Shown here in pieces: positions 1 through 8,199 of a stretch of 64,000 nucleotides of DNA. Numbering within the stretch: the first letter of the stretch is position 1; each line of letters begins with the position of its first letter. The stretch is taken from the NCBI GenBank assembly GCA_963830385.1, contig CAWHMD010000002.1, positions 62,001 through 126,000 of the forward strand. The letters are read 5' to 3'. The notes below the pieces were generated by a model, which saw only the letters and a program-made list of their open reading frames with translations, had not been told where the DNA came from and searched no databases. Source of the DNA: Bog-532 sp963830385 (GTDB lineage: Bacteria; Actinomycetota; Actinomycetes; Streptosporangiales; Streptosporangiaceae). Position numbers and translations under genes: made by a program.

Positions 1-1098
1 CTGCGCGAGGTGGTGTCGAGCGAGCTGGCCGACATCGCCAAGCGGTTCAGCACGCCCCGGCGGACGGTGCTGCTGGAGGGCAGCGGGGCGGCGCTGACCG
101 CCGCGGTGCCGCTCGAGGTGGCCGACGACCCGTGCACGGTGCTGCTGTCCACCACCGGCCTGCTGGCGCGGACCGCACCCGCCGCGGCCGGCGAGGACGC
201 CTCACCCGACCAGGATTCACCGCCCGGCCAGGAGCGGTCCGCGCACGACGCGATCGTCTCGACCGCCCCCGCCACTGTGCGCGGCACGGTCGGCGTGGTC
301 ACCTCGGCCAGGCTGATCAAGCTGAGCGTGCTGGAGTTCCCGGCGCTGCCGCCCAGTGCCGCGTTCCCGGGGCTGTCCGGCGGCACCCCGGTCACCGAGT
401 TCATCGAGCTGGAGAGCGGCGAGACCGTGGTCGCGCTCGCCTCGCTGGACGACCCGCAAGCCGGGATCGCGCTGGGCACGGCCACCGGCGTGGTCAAGCG
501 GGTGCTATCGGACTACCCGGCCAACCGCGACGAGTTCGAGATCATCGCGCTGAAAGACCAGGACCGGGTGATCGGCGCTGTCCAGCTGGCCAGCGAGGAC
601 CGGGACCTGATGTTCATCAGCAGCGACGCCCAGTTGCTGCACTTCCCGGCCGCGACGGTGCGCCCGCAGGGCCGCAGCGCGGGCGGGATGGCCGGGATCC
701 GGCTGGCGGCCGGGGCCACCGTGGTGTGGTTCGGGGCCGTGGATCCGGCCGCGCCGTCCGGGGCGGTGGTGGTCACCGTGGCCGGCAGCGACGGCGCGCT
801 GCCCGGCACCGGGGCCGGCTCGGTCAAGGTCAGCGAGTACTCCGAGTTCCCGGCCAAGGGCCGGGCCACCGGCGGCGTGCGCTGCCAGCGGTTCCTCAAG
901 GGCGAGGACGCTCTGGTGCTGGCCTGGGCGGGCGCCGCCCCGGCGCTCGGCGCGACCGAGGCTGGCGTGCCGGTGGAGCTGCCGTCCGAGCTGGGCCGCC
1001 GGGACGGCTCCGGGCTGCCGCTGCTGCAGCCGCTGGCCGCGATCGGCGGGACGCCGGCCGCCTTCGGCGGCAATTCCGGAGCTGGGCCAAAAGGTTAA
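1..1098 (+). CDS. parC: DNA topoisomerase IV / gyrase subunit A-type protein, C-terminal part (partial)
   Basis: This is the 3' part of a type IIA topoisomerase A subunit; the 5' end lies outside the window and the frame is open from base 1. The first visible residues (LREVV..ELADIAKRFSTPRRT) are the end of the breakage-reunion core and its coiled coil. After them comes the C-terminal beta-propeller that wraps DNA, seen as repeats of the form GxVxRxxLxxY and LMFxSxxAQLLHFP. The subunit would pair with the ParE-type B subunit at 3501-5768. Actinomycetes often carry such a second pair besides gyrAB, so parC is preferred over gyrA, but the N-terminal tyrosine region is not visible and gyrA cannot be excluded. 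A strong hairpin follows the stop codon. Confidence 0.82.
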   Translation: MREVVSSELADIAKRFSTPRRTVLLEGSGAALTAAVPLEVADDPCTVLLSTTGLLARTAPAAAGEDASPDQDSPPGQERSAHDAIVSTAPATVRGTVGVVTSARLIKLSVLEFPALPPSAAFPGLSGGTPVTEFIELESGETVVALASLDDPQAGIALGTATGVVKRVLSDYPANRDEFEIIALKDQDRVIGAVQLASEDRDLMFISSDAQLLHFPAATVRPQGRSAGGMAGIRLAAGATVVWFGAVDPAAPSGAVVVTVAGSDGALPGTGAGSVKVSEYSEFPAKGRATGGVRCQRFLKGEDALVLAWAGAAPALGATEAGVPVELPSELGRRDGSGLPLLQPLAAIGGTPAAFGGNSGAGPKG

Positions 1099-1149
1099 TG
1101 GTCATGGGCCGGTTCACCGCTGGATAAACGGTTCCCGGCCCATGACCAT
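1098..1149. terminator. Long hairpin after parC
   Basis: A 15-bp perfect inverted repeat (ATGGTCATGGGCCGG at 1098-1112 with its complement at 1135-1149) encloses a 22-nt loop. It begins at the parC stop codon and lies between two convergent genes, so a bidirectional terminator is likely. There is no long T-run on either side, as is usual in high-GC actinomycetes. Confidence 0.65.
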
Positions 1150-1174
1150 GGAGTTTTCAAATCCTGCAGGCGGC

Positions 1175-1531
1175 CTAAGCGATAAGGGCATGATGGCGGC
1201 CTACGCGGGCAGTGAGCCTGCGGGCAAAGGCCGCATCGGCCATCGCGGCGAGCAGATCACCCGGGCCGGCCGCGGGCTGGTCGGCGAGATGCCAGCCGCG
1301 GACGACCGCCAGCCCCTTGTGGCCGGGATAGAAGACGTCCCGGCGGAAGCACCCGGCGACGGCCAGCGCTTCCACGTCGGGGTGGTCATCGGGCAGATCC
1401 GCCACATAGGCGGCGGCGTCGAGGAGGGCCACTGCGTTTCGCGCGACACGCAGCGCGCTCACCCCGGTGCTGTTCAGCCGCCACCATGCCTGCTCGCGGA
1501 GAAACCGGGAGATCATCAATTGTCTGTTCAC
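1175..1531 (-). CDS. Conserved hypothetical protein, paralogue of 1720-2169
   Basis: This is a 118-aa protein of unknown function. It aligns end to end with the first part of the neighbouring 149-aa product: both open with a GTG-started stretch leading to REQAWWRL, then RVAR, VALLDAAA, ADLP, HPD, AGCF, and GLAVVRGW followed by LADQP. The repeated Trp, Cys and acidic positions suggest a small folded domain; no signal peptide or membrane segment is visible. The start is GTG at 1531. Exactly 8 nt upstream on the coding strand is TACGAT (1540-1545), a plausible -10 box, and there is no Shine-Dalgarno sequence, so leaderless translation is likely. Upstream lies the phased TCCACA array. The function cannot be named. 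Confidence 0.7.
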   Translation of the reverse strand: MNRQLMISRFLREQAWWRLNSTGVSALRVARNAVALLDAAAYVADLPDDHPDVEALAVAGCFRRDVFYPGHKGLAVVRGWHLADQPAAGPGDLLAAMADAAFARRLTARVGRHHALIA

Positions 1532-1539
1532 AATGCGTG

Positions 1540-1545
1540 ATCGTA
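1540..1545 (-). promoter_or_regulatory. Candidate -10 box of a leaderless promoter (118-aa gene)
   Basis: TACGAT on the minus strand fits the actinobacterial TAnnnT consensus and sits 8 nt from the GTG start at 1531. The paralogue has TACCAT at the same distance. No clear -35 hexamer is seen. Confidence 0.45.
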
Positions 1546-1603
1546 CTCAACACTTTCCGTACTGACTAGCCCCTGAGCTGCAAAAAAACATCGTTGAAAT
1601 TCA

Positions 1604-1676
1604 TTCCACAGGCATTTCGTGCAAGTCCACAATTGGTCCACAGGGGGTCCACAACGCGGTCCACAGGGACTCCACA
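1604..1676. repeat. Phased array of six TCCACA motifs (DnaA-box-like)
   Basis: Copies of (T/G/C)TCCACA start at 1604, 1625, 1636, 1647, 1659 and 1670. The spacing is 21, 11, 11, 12 and 11 bp, so all lie on about the same face of the helix. GTCCACA is the 3' part of the actinobacterial DnaA box TTGTCCACA; the best copy, TGGTCCACA (1634-1642), matches 8 of 9 bases. The array lies upstream of the 118-aa gene and downstream of its paralogue. It could be a DnaA-binding cluster or an operator for an unknown regulator. Confidence 0.6.
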
Positions 1677-1719
1677 GGAGGGCCCGCAACGTCCTTTGTG
1701 AGGGGGATATCGCGTCTGC

Positions 1720-2169
1720 TCACAGAATCGTGTCCGCGACGTCGGCGAGCTGCGGCACGTAAGGGCCGGGGATGGAATAACCGTCCGGCCGGGGCGCGGC
1801 CGGAACGGCGCCGCCGGCCGCGGCCGCCCGGCGGGCGGCGCGACTGGGAACGCCCCGCTCAGCACTCACGGTGACGGCGAGCGTGCCGAGCAGGTCCTGC
1901 TGGGTACCGGTCGGCTGGTCGGCCAGCTCCCAGCCGCGGACCACCGCCAGGCCGGTCTCGCCGGGGTCGAATGCGCCGGTCAGGAAGCAGCCTGCCCGGT
2001 CGAGTTCTTCCAGGTCGGGATGGTTCTCTGGGAGATCGGCGATGCACGCCGCCGCGTCCAGCAGGGCCACCACGCTGCGGGCCACGCGGACCGCGTTGAG
2101 CCCCGGGCTGTCCAGCCGCCACCAGGCCTGCTCGCGGATGTACTGGGTCACCATCATCTTTCTCGTCAC
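1720..2169 (-). CDS. Conserved hypothetical protein, paralogue of 1175-1531
   Basis: This is a 149-aa protein of unknown function. Residues 1-85 or so share the REQAWWRL, RVAR, VALLDAAA, ADLP, HPD, AGCF and GLAVVRGW blocks with the 118-aa neighbour, so the pair arose by tandem duplication. The remaining 60 residues differ: they are Ala/Pro-rich and end in ADVADTIL. The start is GTG at 2169. TACCAT (2178-2183) lies exactly 8 nt upstream, the same geometry as in the paralogue, and no ribosome-binding site is seen, so leaderless translation is again inferred. The gene lies 28 nt downstream of the MFS gene on the same strand. Confidence 0.7.
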   Translation of the reverse strand: MTRKMMVTQYIREQAWWRLDSPGLNAVRVARSVVALLDAAACIADLPENHPDLEELDRAGCFLTGAFDPGETGLAVVRGWELADQPTGTQQDLLGTLAVTVSAERGVPSRAARRAAAAGGAVPAAPRPDGYSIPGPYVPQLADVADTIL

Positions 2170-2197
2170 GTTGAGTGATGGTAGTCGATACTTAGGG

Positions 2198-3460
2198 TTA
2201 CTGCGACCGGCTTGACTGATTACTATCGGTAACAGCAGGCGCCCGGTAGGCGATGAATCCGGGAAAGGCCAGGCAGACCAGGCCGACGGCCCCCACGCAG
2301 AGCACCCCGCCGGACGTGAGAGAAAATCGCGGGCTGGTCAGGCTGGCCACGGTGCCGGCCCGCAGCTGGCCCGCGGACGGCCCCACCGCGTAGCTGAGCA
2401 GCTCGACCCCGGCCAGGCGGCCGCGCAGCGCGTCCGGGATGGTCTGCTTCCACAGCAGGTCGCGGAAGATGCCGCTCACCATGTCGGCCGCGCCCGCCAG
2501 GATCAGCGCGACCAGCGCCACCGCGATGTCCGGGGCCAGGCCGAACACCACGATGGCGAGGCCCCAGCCGCAGGCGGCCAGCGCGATGGCCAGGCCGTGC
2601 CGGCGTACCTTGGTGATCCAGCCGCTGGGCACGGTGATGCCGAACGCGCCGATCGACGGGCAGGCGAACATCAGGCCGACGGCCCAGCTGGCGTGCAGCC
2701 CGGCCGCCAGGAACGGGAACAGCGCGACCGGGTAGGACATCGTCATCGCGGCCAGGTCGGCCAGGTAGGAGCCCAGCAGTTCGGGGCGGCTGCGGGCGTA
2801 GCGGAGGCCGGCCAGCACGCTCCGCAGCCCGCCTGACGGCTCATCCTCCCCCGGTGCCGGGGCGGGCACCGGGCGAAGCCGGAACAGCACGCCGCAGGAG
2901 ACGGCGAAGGTGACCGCGTCCAGCCCGTACACCACGGCCGGACCGATCCCGGCGGCCAGCACCCCGCCCAGCGAGGTGCCCGCGATCACGCACAGGTTCT
3001 GGGAGCCGGACATCAGCGTCACGGCCGCGGTCAGCTGGGCGGGCGGCACCACCCGCGGCATCGTGGCCTCCACCGAGGGACGCTGGAGCGAGGCCAGCGC
3101 GTTCATCGCCGCCACCACGACGTAGAGCGGCCACAGCAGCGGCCGGGTCAGCAGCGAGTCGGCGAGCAGCAGCAGGGCGCAGCCGCCGAGCGCCGCCTCG
3201 CAGCAGCGGATGACCTGGCGGCGGTCCAGGCGGTCCGCCAGCACCCCGCCGTACAGGGCGAACACCACCAGCGGGACCAGCTCGGCGGCCCCCAGCAGGC
3301 CGACCGCGAGGGTGGAGCCGGTGAGCTGCTTGACCTGGACCACCAGGGCGACATCGGTGGCCTGGGTGCCCAGCTGGGTGACCGTCCCGCTGCTGAACAG
3401 CACCCGGAAGTCGCGGCTGGCCAGCGGGGACAGGTCGAGCTGGAGCCAGGATAGGTTCAC
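2198..3460 (-). CDS. MFS transporter (12-TM drug-exporter type)
   Basis: This is a 420-aa inner-membrane transporter of the major facilitator superfamily, of the kind often annotated as an enterobactin- or macrolide-exporter-like MFS. It has about 12 hydrophobic segments. The motif A loop after TM2 reads YGGVLADRLDRRQV, and a central hydrophilic loop (PVPAPAPGEDEPSGG) separates the two halves. The frame is open further upstream into parE, but the GTG at 3460 is chosen because it lies just after the parE stop and begins the conserved N-terminus (LSWLQLDLSPLASRDFR). The substrate is unknown. It lies 40 nt downstream of parE on the same strand and may be co-transcribed with it. Confidence 0.85.
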   Translation of the reverse strand: MNLSWLQLDLSPLASRDFRVLFSSGTVTQLGTQATDVALVVQVKQLTGSTLAVGLLGAAELVPLVVFALYGGVLADRLDRRQVIRCCEAALGGCALLLLADSLLTRPLLWPLYVVVAAMNALASLQRPSVEATMPRVVPPAQLTAAVTLMSGSQNLCVIAGTSLGGVLAAGIGPAVVYGLDAVTFAVSCGVLFRLRPVPAPAPGEDEPSGGLRSVLAGLRYARSRPELLGSYLADLAAMTMSYPVALFPFLAAGLHASWAVGLMFACPSIGAFGITVPSGWITKVRRHGLAIALAACGWGLAIVVFGLAPDIAVALVALILAGAADMVSGIFRDLLWKQTIPDALRGRLAGVELLSYAVGPSAGQLRAGTVASLTSPRFSLTSGGVLCVGAVGLVCLAFPGFIAYRAPAVTDSNQSSRSQ

Positions 3461-3500
3461 TGGCGGCCCACGCTCAAAGGTGCGGCCGGGCGGCCACCGG

Positions 3501-5768
3501 TCAGATGTCGATGCGGGACAGATCCAGCTCGGACGCACCGCCGACGATGAAGTCGCGTCGGGGTCCTACCTCCGAGCCCATCAGCAGGCTGAAGATGTCG
3601 CCGGCGACGGCGGCATCCTCGATCTGGATCCGGCGCAGCGTCCGGTGCTGTGGATCCATGGTGGTCTCCGCCAGCTGGCCCGCGTCCATCTCACCCAGGC
3701 CCTTGTACCGCTGGATCGGCTCCTTCCATCGCTGCCCGCGGCGCTCCATGTCCAGCAGCACCCGGCGCAGCTCGGCGTCGGAGTAGGTGTACTTGTACTT
3801 GTCGTGGCCCTTGCGGACGTTGGACAGCTCGATGCGGTGCAGCGGCGGGACGGCGGCGAACACCCGCCCGGCGTCCAGCATCGGCCGCAGGTACCGGTAG
3901 AACAGCGTGAGCAGCAGGGTCCGGATGTGCGCCCCGTCGACGTCCGCGTCGGACATGAAGATGACCCGCTGGTACCGGGCCGCGTCCAGGTTGAAGGCCG
4001 AGCCGGAGCCCGCCCCGATGACCTGGATGATCGAGGCGCACTCGGCGTTCTTCAGCATGTCGGCCAGGGAGGCCTTCTGCACGTTGAGGATCTTGCCGCG
4101 GATCGGCAGCAGCGCCTGGAACTCCGAGCTGCGGGCCAGCTTGGCGGTGCCCAGGGCCGAGTCACCCTCGACGATGAACAGCTCGCTGCGATCGTCGGCG
4201 ACGCGGCAGTCCACCAGCTTGGCCGGCAGCGACGAGCTGGCCAGCGCGGACTTGCGGCGCTGGTTGTCCCGGTGCTCACGGGCGGCGATCCGGGCCTTGG
4301 CGGCCGAGATGACCTTCTCCAGCAGGGACCGGGACTGCTGCTTGGCGTTCCGGCCCTTGGCCTCGAAGAACTCCTTGAGCCCGGCCGAGACCACCTGGGC
4401 CACGATGCGGGACACGGCCGGGGTGCCCAGCACCTCCTTGGTCTGCCCTTCGAACTGAGGCTCGGGCAGCCGGACGGTGACGATCGCGGTCATCCCCTCC
4501 AGCACGTCCTCCTTGGTCACCGCCTCGTCGCCGTTCTTGAGCAGGCGGGCCGCGCGGAGCTGGTCGTTCAGCGTGCGGAGCAGCGCCCGGTCGAAGCCGG
4601 ACACGTGGGTGCCGCCGTGCGGGGTGGCGATGACGTTGACGAATGACCGGGTGATGGTGTCGTAGCCGCTGGTCCACTGCACGGCCACGTCGACCTCGAG
4701 CTCCCGGTCGACCTCGGTCGGGGTCATGTGGCCACGGTCGTCCAGGACCGGCACGGTCTCGGTGAAGTTGCCGGTGCCCTCCAGCCGCAGCACGTCGGTC
4801 ACGGCCTCGCCGGACGCCAGGTGCTCGCAGAACTCGCTGATGCCGCCGTCGAACCGGAACTCGGCCTCGCGCGGCCCGGCCGGGACGGCGGGGTCGGTGA
4901 GGCTGAGGGTGGCGGTGGCGCCGCTGCGGTCAGCGCTGTCGCCGGTGGGGTCAGCGGCGGCCGGGTCGGTCGTGACCGCCGGGGTGGCCTGGACGGGGGT
5001 GGTCAGCGGGGCGTCGGACTGGGCGGGCGGCCGCTCGTCGCGGACGTAGATGGCCAGCCCGGGGACCAGGTAGGCGGTCTGCCGGGCGCGCTCGGTGATG
5101 GCGGTGAAGCTGAACCGGGCGTCCCGCACGAAGACCTGCTTGTCCGGCCAGAACCGGGTGCGGGTGCCGGTGACCTTCTTGGCCACCCGGCGGAGCTGGC
5201 GCAGCCCGGCCCGGCGGGTGAAGCTCGCGCTGGGGCCGGGCTCGCCGTGGTCGGTGAACTCGCCGGTGACGCCCCGCCGGAAGCTGGCCGCCCAGGTGTG
5301 GCCGCCCCGGTCCACCTCGATGTCCAGCCGCGAGGCGAGCGCGTTGACGACCGACGCGCCGACCCCGTGCAGGCCGCCGGAGGCGGTGTAGGAGCCGCCG
5401 CCGAACTTGCCGCCCGCGTGCAGCCGGGTCATGACCAGCTCCACCCCGCTGAGCTTGGTCTTCGGCTCGATGTCGACGGGGATGCCGCGGCCGTTGTCGC
5501 GGACCTCGGCCGACCCGTCGGCGTAGAGCACGACCTCGATCCGGTTGCAGTAGCCGGCCAGGGCCTCGTCCACCGAGTTGTCGAAGATCTCCCACAGGCA
5601 GTGCTGCAGGCCGCGCCCGTCGGTGGAGCCGATGTACATGCCGGGACGCTTGCGCACCGCGTCCAGGCCTTCCAGGACGGACAGGTGCCGGGCGGTGTAG
5701 GCGCCCGCCTGGCGGCCCTCCTGGGCGGAAGCCGCGGACGGGTCAGGGGCGGCGGCCAGCGTGGTCAC
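3501..5768 (-). CDS. parE: DNA topoisomerase IV / gyrase subunit B-type protein
   Basis: This is the ATPase subunit of a type IIA topoisomerase, 755 aa. The N-terminal GHKL ATPase shows KRPGMYIGS, the Mg-binding EIFDNSVDEA, DNGRGIP, and a lid glycine motif GGLHGVGASVVNA. The transducer domain and then the TOPRIM domain follow, with EGDSA (the metal-binding Glu), PIRGKILNV and the DADVDG acidic cluster (about residues 600-640). An unusual Ala/Thr/Pro/Asp-rich segment lies in the transducer around residues 250-295. The start is GTG at 5768, with AAGGAG about 10 nt upstream. The A-type subunit is on the other strand at 1-1098, so the two are not an operon. The length and TOPRIM spacing fit the actinomycete ParE/GyrB2 group. 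Confidence 0.9.
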   Translation of the reverse strand: MTTLAAAPDPSAASAQEGRQAGAYTARHLSVLEGLDAVRKRPGMYIGSTDGRGLQHCLWEIFDNSVDEALAGYCNRIEVVLYADGSAEVRDNGRGIPVDIEPKTKLSGVELVMTRLHAGGKFGGGSYTASGGLHGVGASVVNALASRLDIEVDRGGHTWAASFRRGVTGEFTDHGEPGPSASFTRRAGLRQLRRVAKKVTGTRTRFWPDKQVFVRDARFSFTAITERARQTAYLVPGLAIYVRDERPPAQSDAPLTTPVQATPAVTTDPAAADPTGDSADRSGATATLSLTDPAVPAGPREAEFRFDGGISEFCEHLASGEAVTDVLRLEGTGNFTETVPVLDDRGHMTPTEVDRELEVDVAVQWTSGYDTITRSFVNVIATPHGGTHVSGFDRALLRTLNDQLRAARLLKNGDEAVTKEDVLEGMTAIVTVRLPEPQFEGQTKEVLGTPAVSRIVAQVVSAGLKEFFEAKGRNAKQQSRSLLEKVISAAKARIAAREHRDNQRRKSALASSSLPAKLVDCRVADDRSELFIVEGDSALGTAKLARSSEFQALLPIRGKILNVQKASLADMLKNAECASIIQVIGAGSGSAFNLDAARYQRVIFMSDADVDGAHIRTLLLTLFYRYLRPMLDAGRVFAAVPPLHRIELSNVRKGHDKYKYTYSDAELRRVLLDMERRGQRWKEPIQRYKGLGEMDAGQLAETTMDPQHRTLRRIQIEDAAVAGDIFSLLMGSEVGPRRDFIVGGASELDLSRIDI

Positions 5769-6055
5769 GGGCGGCGGATCTCCTTAGAACAAAGTTACGG
5801 GTCCACGTTGCAGCGTAGCCCGCCCCAGCGGCTGCTGTCCCCAGGCACGCCGGAAGCCAGGCACGCAAAGGGCGCACGGCGCCCAGACGGTCAGGTTGGG
5901 TGTGATCTGGGGAACTGCGCTTTCGCTGTCGGCGTACGCGGCGCCCGGGGGGGAAGGATGACGCTTGGGTAAGTGTTGTGGTGAGCTGTAAAGACATCAC
6001 AGATCATGAGCCAGCCGGATGCAGAAGCCGGAGGCACGAGGCGAGGAAGGCTACG
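5769..6055. other. Divergent intergenic region between parE and the DUF7455 gene
   Basis: About 290 bases without a convincing gene. It must hold the promoters for parE (minus) and the DUF7455 gene (plus), but no clear -35/-10 pair or repeat stands out. A G-run (GGGGGGG, near 5948) is the only notable local feature. Confidence 0.4.
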
Positions 6056-6271
6056 TTGACCGGAGCTCTAGCCCCCACCCAGCCGCTCACGGCTGCGGAC
6101 GTGTGCGATCGCTGCGGCGCCCAGGCGTACGTCCGAGTCATGCTCCCGAACTCTCTCGAGCTGCTGTTTTGCGCGCACCACAGCCGCGAGCACGCCGAAG
6201 CGCTCGCGAAGGTGGCCAGCGAGATTCAGGATGAGACCCAGCGCCTGACCGAGCCGTCCAGTCCCAACTGA
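6056..6271 (+). CDS. DUF7455-type small zinc-ribbon-like protein
   Basis: This is a 71-aa protein typical of actinomycetes. It has the core LTAADVCDRCGAQAYVRV, then LLFCAHHSREH, which together give a CxxC plus CxHH set that could bind zinc. The function is unknown. The start is TTG at 6056, chosen because GAGGAAGG (6043-6050) sits 5 nt before it and because family members begin with a short LTPAQPLTAAD-like stretch; an earlier in-frame GTG at 5978 would add an unconserved 26 residues. It lies convergent with hrdB, and the two share a terminator. Confidence 0.8.
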   Translation: MTGALAPTQPLTAADVCDRCGAQAYVRVMLPNSLELLFCAHHSREHAEALAKVASEIQDETQRLTEPSSPN

Positions 6272-6335
6272 GGCTCGCAGGCCGCTGACAAAACCCGCGC
6301 GTCGGTGAGCGCGCGGCCATAGGCACCACAAGGCA

Positions 6336-6375
6336 AAGGGGCCGGATCCGAGCGGTTGCTCGGATCCGGCCCCTT
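6336..6375. terminator. Bidirectional terminator between the DUF7455 gene and hrdB
   Basis: A 17-bp perfect stem (AAGGGGCCGGATCCGAG at 6336-6352 with its complement at 6359-6375) encloses a 6-nt loop. It has A residues on the left arm and T residues on the right, so it works in both directions for the convergent genes. Confidence 0.9.
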
Positions 6376-6392
6376 GCTACAGGTGCCTGACC

Positions 6393-7868
6393 TCAGTCCA
6401 GGTAGTCCCGCAGGACCTGGGACCGCGACGGGTGCCGCAGCTTGGACATGGTCTTGGACTCGATCTGGCGGATGCGCTCCCGGGTCACCCCGTAGACCTT
6501 GCCGATCTCGTCCAGGGTCTTGGGCTGGCCGTCGGTGAGCCCGAACCGCATGGAGACCACTCCGGCCTCCCGCTCGGACAGCGTGTCCAGCACCGAGTGC
6601 AGCTGCTCCTGCAGCAGCGTGAAGCTGACCGCTTCGCCCGGCTGGATGGCCTCGGAGTCCTCGATCAGGTCACCGAACTCGCTGTCGCCGTCCTCGCCGA
6701 GCGGGGTGTGCAGCGAGATCGGCTCCCGGCCGTACTTCTGGACCTCGATGACCTTTTCTGGGGTCATGTCCAGCTCGGCCGCCAGCTCCTCCGGCGTCGG
6801 CTCCCGGCCCAGGTCCTGGAGCATCTGCCGCTGGACACGGGCCAGCTTGTTGATGACCTCGACCATGTGCACCGGGATCCGGATGGTGCGGGCCTGGTCG
6901 GCCATGGCCCGGGTGATCGCCTGCCGGATCCACCAGGTGGCGTACGTGGAGAACTTGTAACCCTTGGTGTAGTCGAACTTCTCGACCGCGCGGATCAGGC
7001 CCAGGTTGCCCTCCTGGATCAGGTCCAGGAACAGCATGCCGCGGCCGGTGTAGCGCTTGGCCAGCGAGACGACCAGCCGGAGGTTGGCCTCGAGCAGGTG
7101 GTTCTTGGCGCGGCGGCCGTCGTCGGCGATCCACTCCAGGTCGATGCGCTGGTCGGAGGCCAGCCGCGGGTCCTCGGCCAGCTTCTCCTCGGCGAACAGG
7201 CCCGCCTCGATCCGCTTGGCCAGCTCCACTTCCTGCTCGGCGTTGAGCAGCGGGACCTTGCCGATCTGCTTGAGGTAGTCCTTCACCGGGTCGGCGGTGG
7301 CGCCGGCCACCGCGACCTGGGCGGCGGGCAGGTCGTCATCGTCGTCGCCGAAGACGAACGTCTCGTCCTCGCCCTCGGTGGCGGTCCCGGTCCCCTTAGC
7401 CGCGCCATCGGCCGGCGCAGCCACCTTGGCGGTGCCGTTGGCGACCGCGACGGCGGCCACCGGAGCCGGGCCGCGCTTGGCGGCCTGGGGAGTGTCCGGG
7501 CCGTCCGCGTCCTCGGGACCGTCCGGGTCGTCGGGACCGTCGGAGTCCTCGGTGTCGTCCTGGGCGTCGGAGTCGACCTCGTCCTCGTCCAGCTCGACGA
7601 CGACGAGCGACTCACTGATCTCCACGTCGTCGACCTGCAGCTCGTCGAAGTCGGCGTCGTCGCCGAGGTCGCCCGCTTCGTCGAGGTCGACGACGGCTAC
7701 GTCCCCGGCCGGGGCCTCGGCCGGGCCGTCACCGTTGCCGTTGACACGACCACCGACCACCCCCGCCGGACCCGATCCGGAACCGGAGGGCCCGTCCGCG
7801 GGAGCCTGATCGGCCGACGGCCGTGCGCGCTTCCGCGCCGCAGAGTCAGCGCGTACCACCACGGTCAC
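6393..7868 (-). CDS. hrdB: Principal RNA polymerase sigma factor, HrdB/RpoD type
   Basis: This is the housekeeping sigma-70 factor, 491 aa. Residues 1-192 are a low-complexity, very acidic region with Asp/Glu/Pro runs, as in actinomycete HrdB. The conserved core starts at about 193 with DPVKDYLKQIGKVPLL (region 1.2). It continues through region 2 (FLDLIQEGNLGLIRAVEKFDY and ATWWIRQAI), region 3, and region 4 (VVSMRFGL, then VTRERIRQIESK and KLRHPSRS). The start is GTG at 7868, preceded by GAAGGAAGGG. The gene lies downstream of the SpoIIE-type phosphatase with a 331-nt gap, so it probably has its own promoter, and it ends at the strong terminator 6336-6375. Confidence 0.96.
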   Translation of the reverse strand: MTVVVRADSAARKRARPSADQAPADGPSGSGSGPAGVVGGRVNGNGDGPAEAPAGDVAVVDLDEAGDLGDDADFDELQVDDVEISESLVVVELDEDEVDSDAQDDTEDSDGPDDPDGPEDADGPDTPQAAKRGPAPVAAVAVANGTAKVAAPADGAAKGTGTATEGEDETFVFGDDDDDLPAAQVAVAGATADPVKDYLKQIGKVPLLNAEQEVELAKRIEAGLFAEEKLAEDPRLASDQRIDLEWIADDGRRAKNHLLEANLRLVVSLAKRYTGRGMLFLDLIQEGNLGLIRAVEKFDYTKGYKFSTYATWWIRQAITRAMADQARTIRIPVHMVEVINKLARVQRQMLQDLGREPTPEELAAELDMTPEKVIEVQKYGREPISLHTPLGEDGDSEFGDLIEDSEAIQPGEAVSFTLLQEQLHSVLDTLSEREAGVVSMRFGLTDGQPKTLDEIGKVYGVTRERIRQIESKTMSKLRHPSRSQVLRDYLD

Positions 7869-8199
7869 CCCTTCCTTCGCTGGCTAGCAGCATGCGCGGC
7901 CGCGAAACGCGGCCCACATGCCGGACTGGCGACCGGTACCGGCGCCTTTCCTGCGTGCTTGTTGCGAGAATCGAGTCCTCCCGCGCGGGTCCGGATGCGT
8001 GCACCGAGCCGGGAAACAGCACCAGCGTGTGCTGGGGACAGCCTGCATGCGAAGCGCGAATGCCGCCCACCTGCCTCCCTACTCACACCACCATAGGTGG
8101 CAGCTGAGGATGACTTGTACATGACGGCGCACGAAAACTCGCATGCGGGCGCCTGCACAGATGCGACGCATAGCGCCCGCGCACTATTCCCGGTGTGCC
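7869..8199. other. Upstream region of hrdB
   Basis: 331 bases between hrdB and the upstream SpoIIE-type gene. It should contain the hrdB promoter and 5' leader. The hrdB ribosome-binding site (GAAGGAAGGG on the minus strand) is at the hrdB end. No further conserved element is recognised by eye. Confidence 0.4.

Noticed and set aside
2198..3538. A longer start of the first MFS gene overlapping parE
   Set aside because: The extra 26 residues are unlike an MFS N-terminus and lie within the parE coding end. GTG 3460 begins the conserved part.
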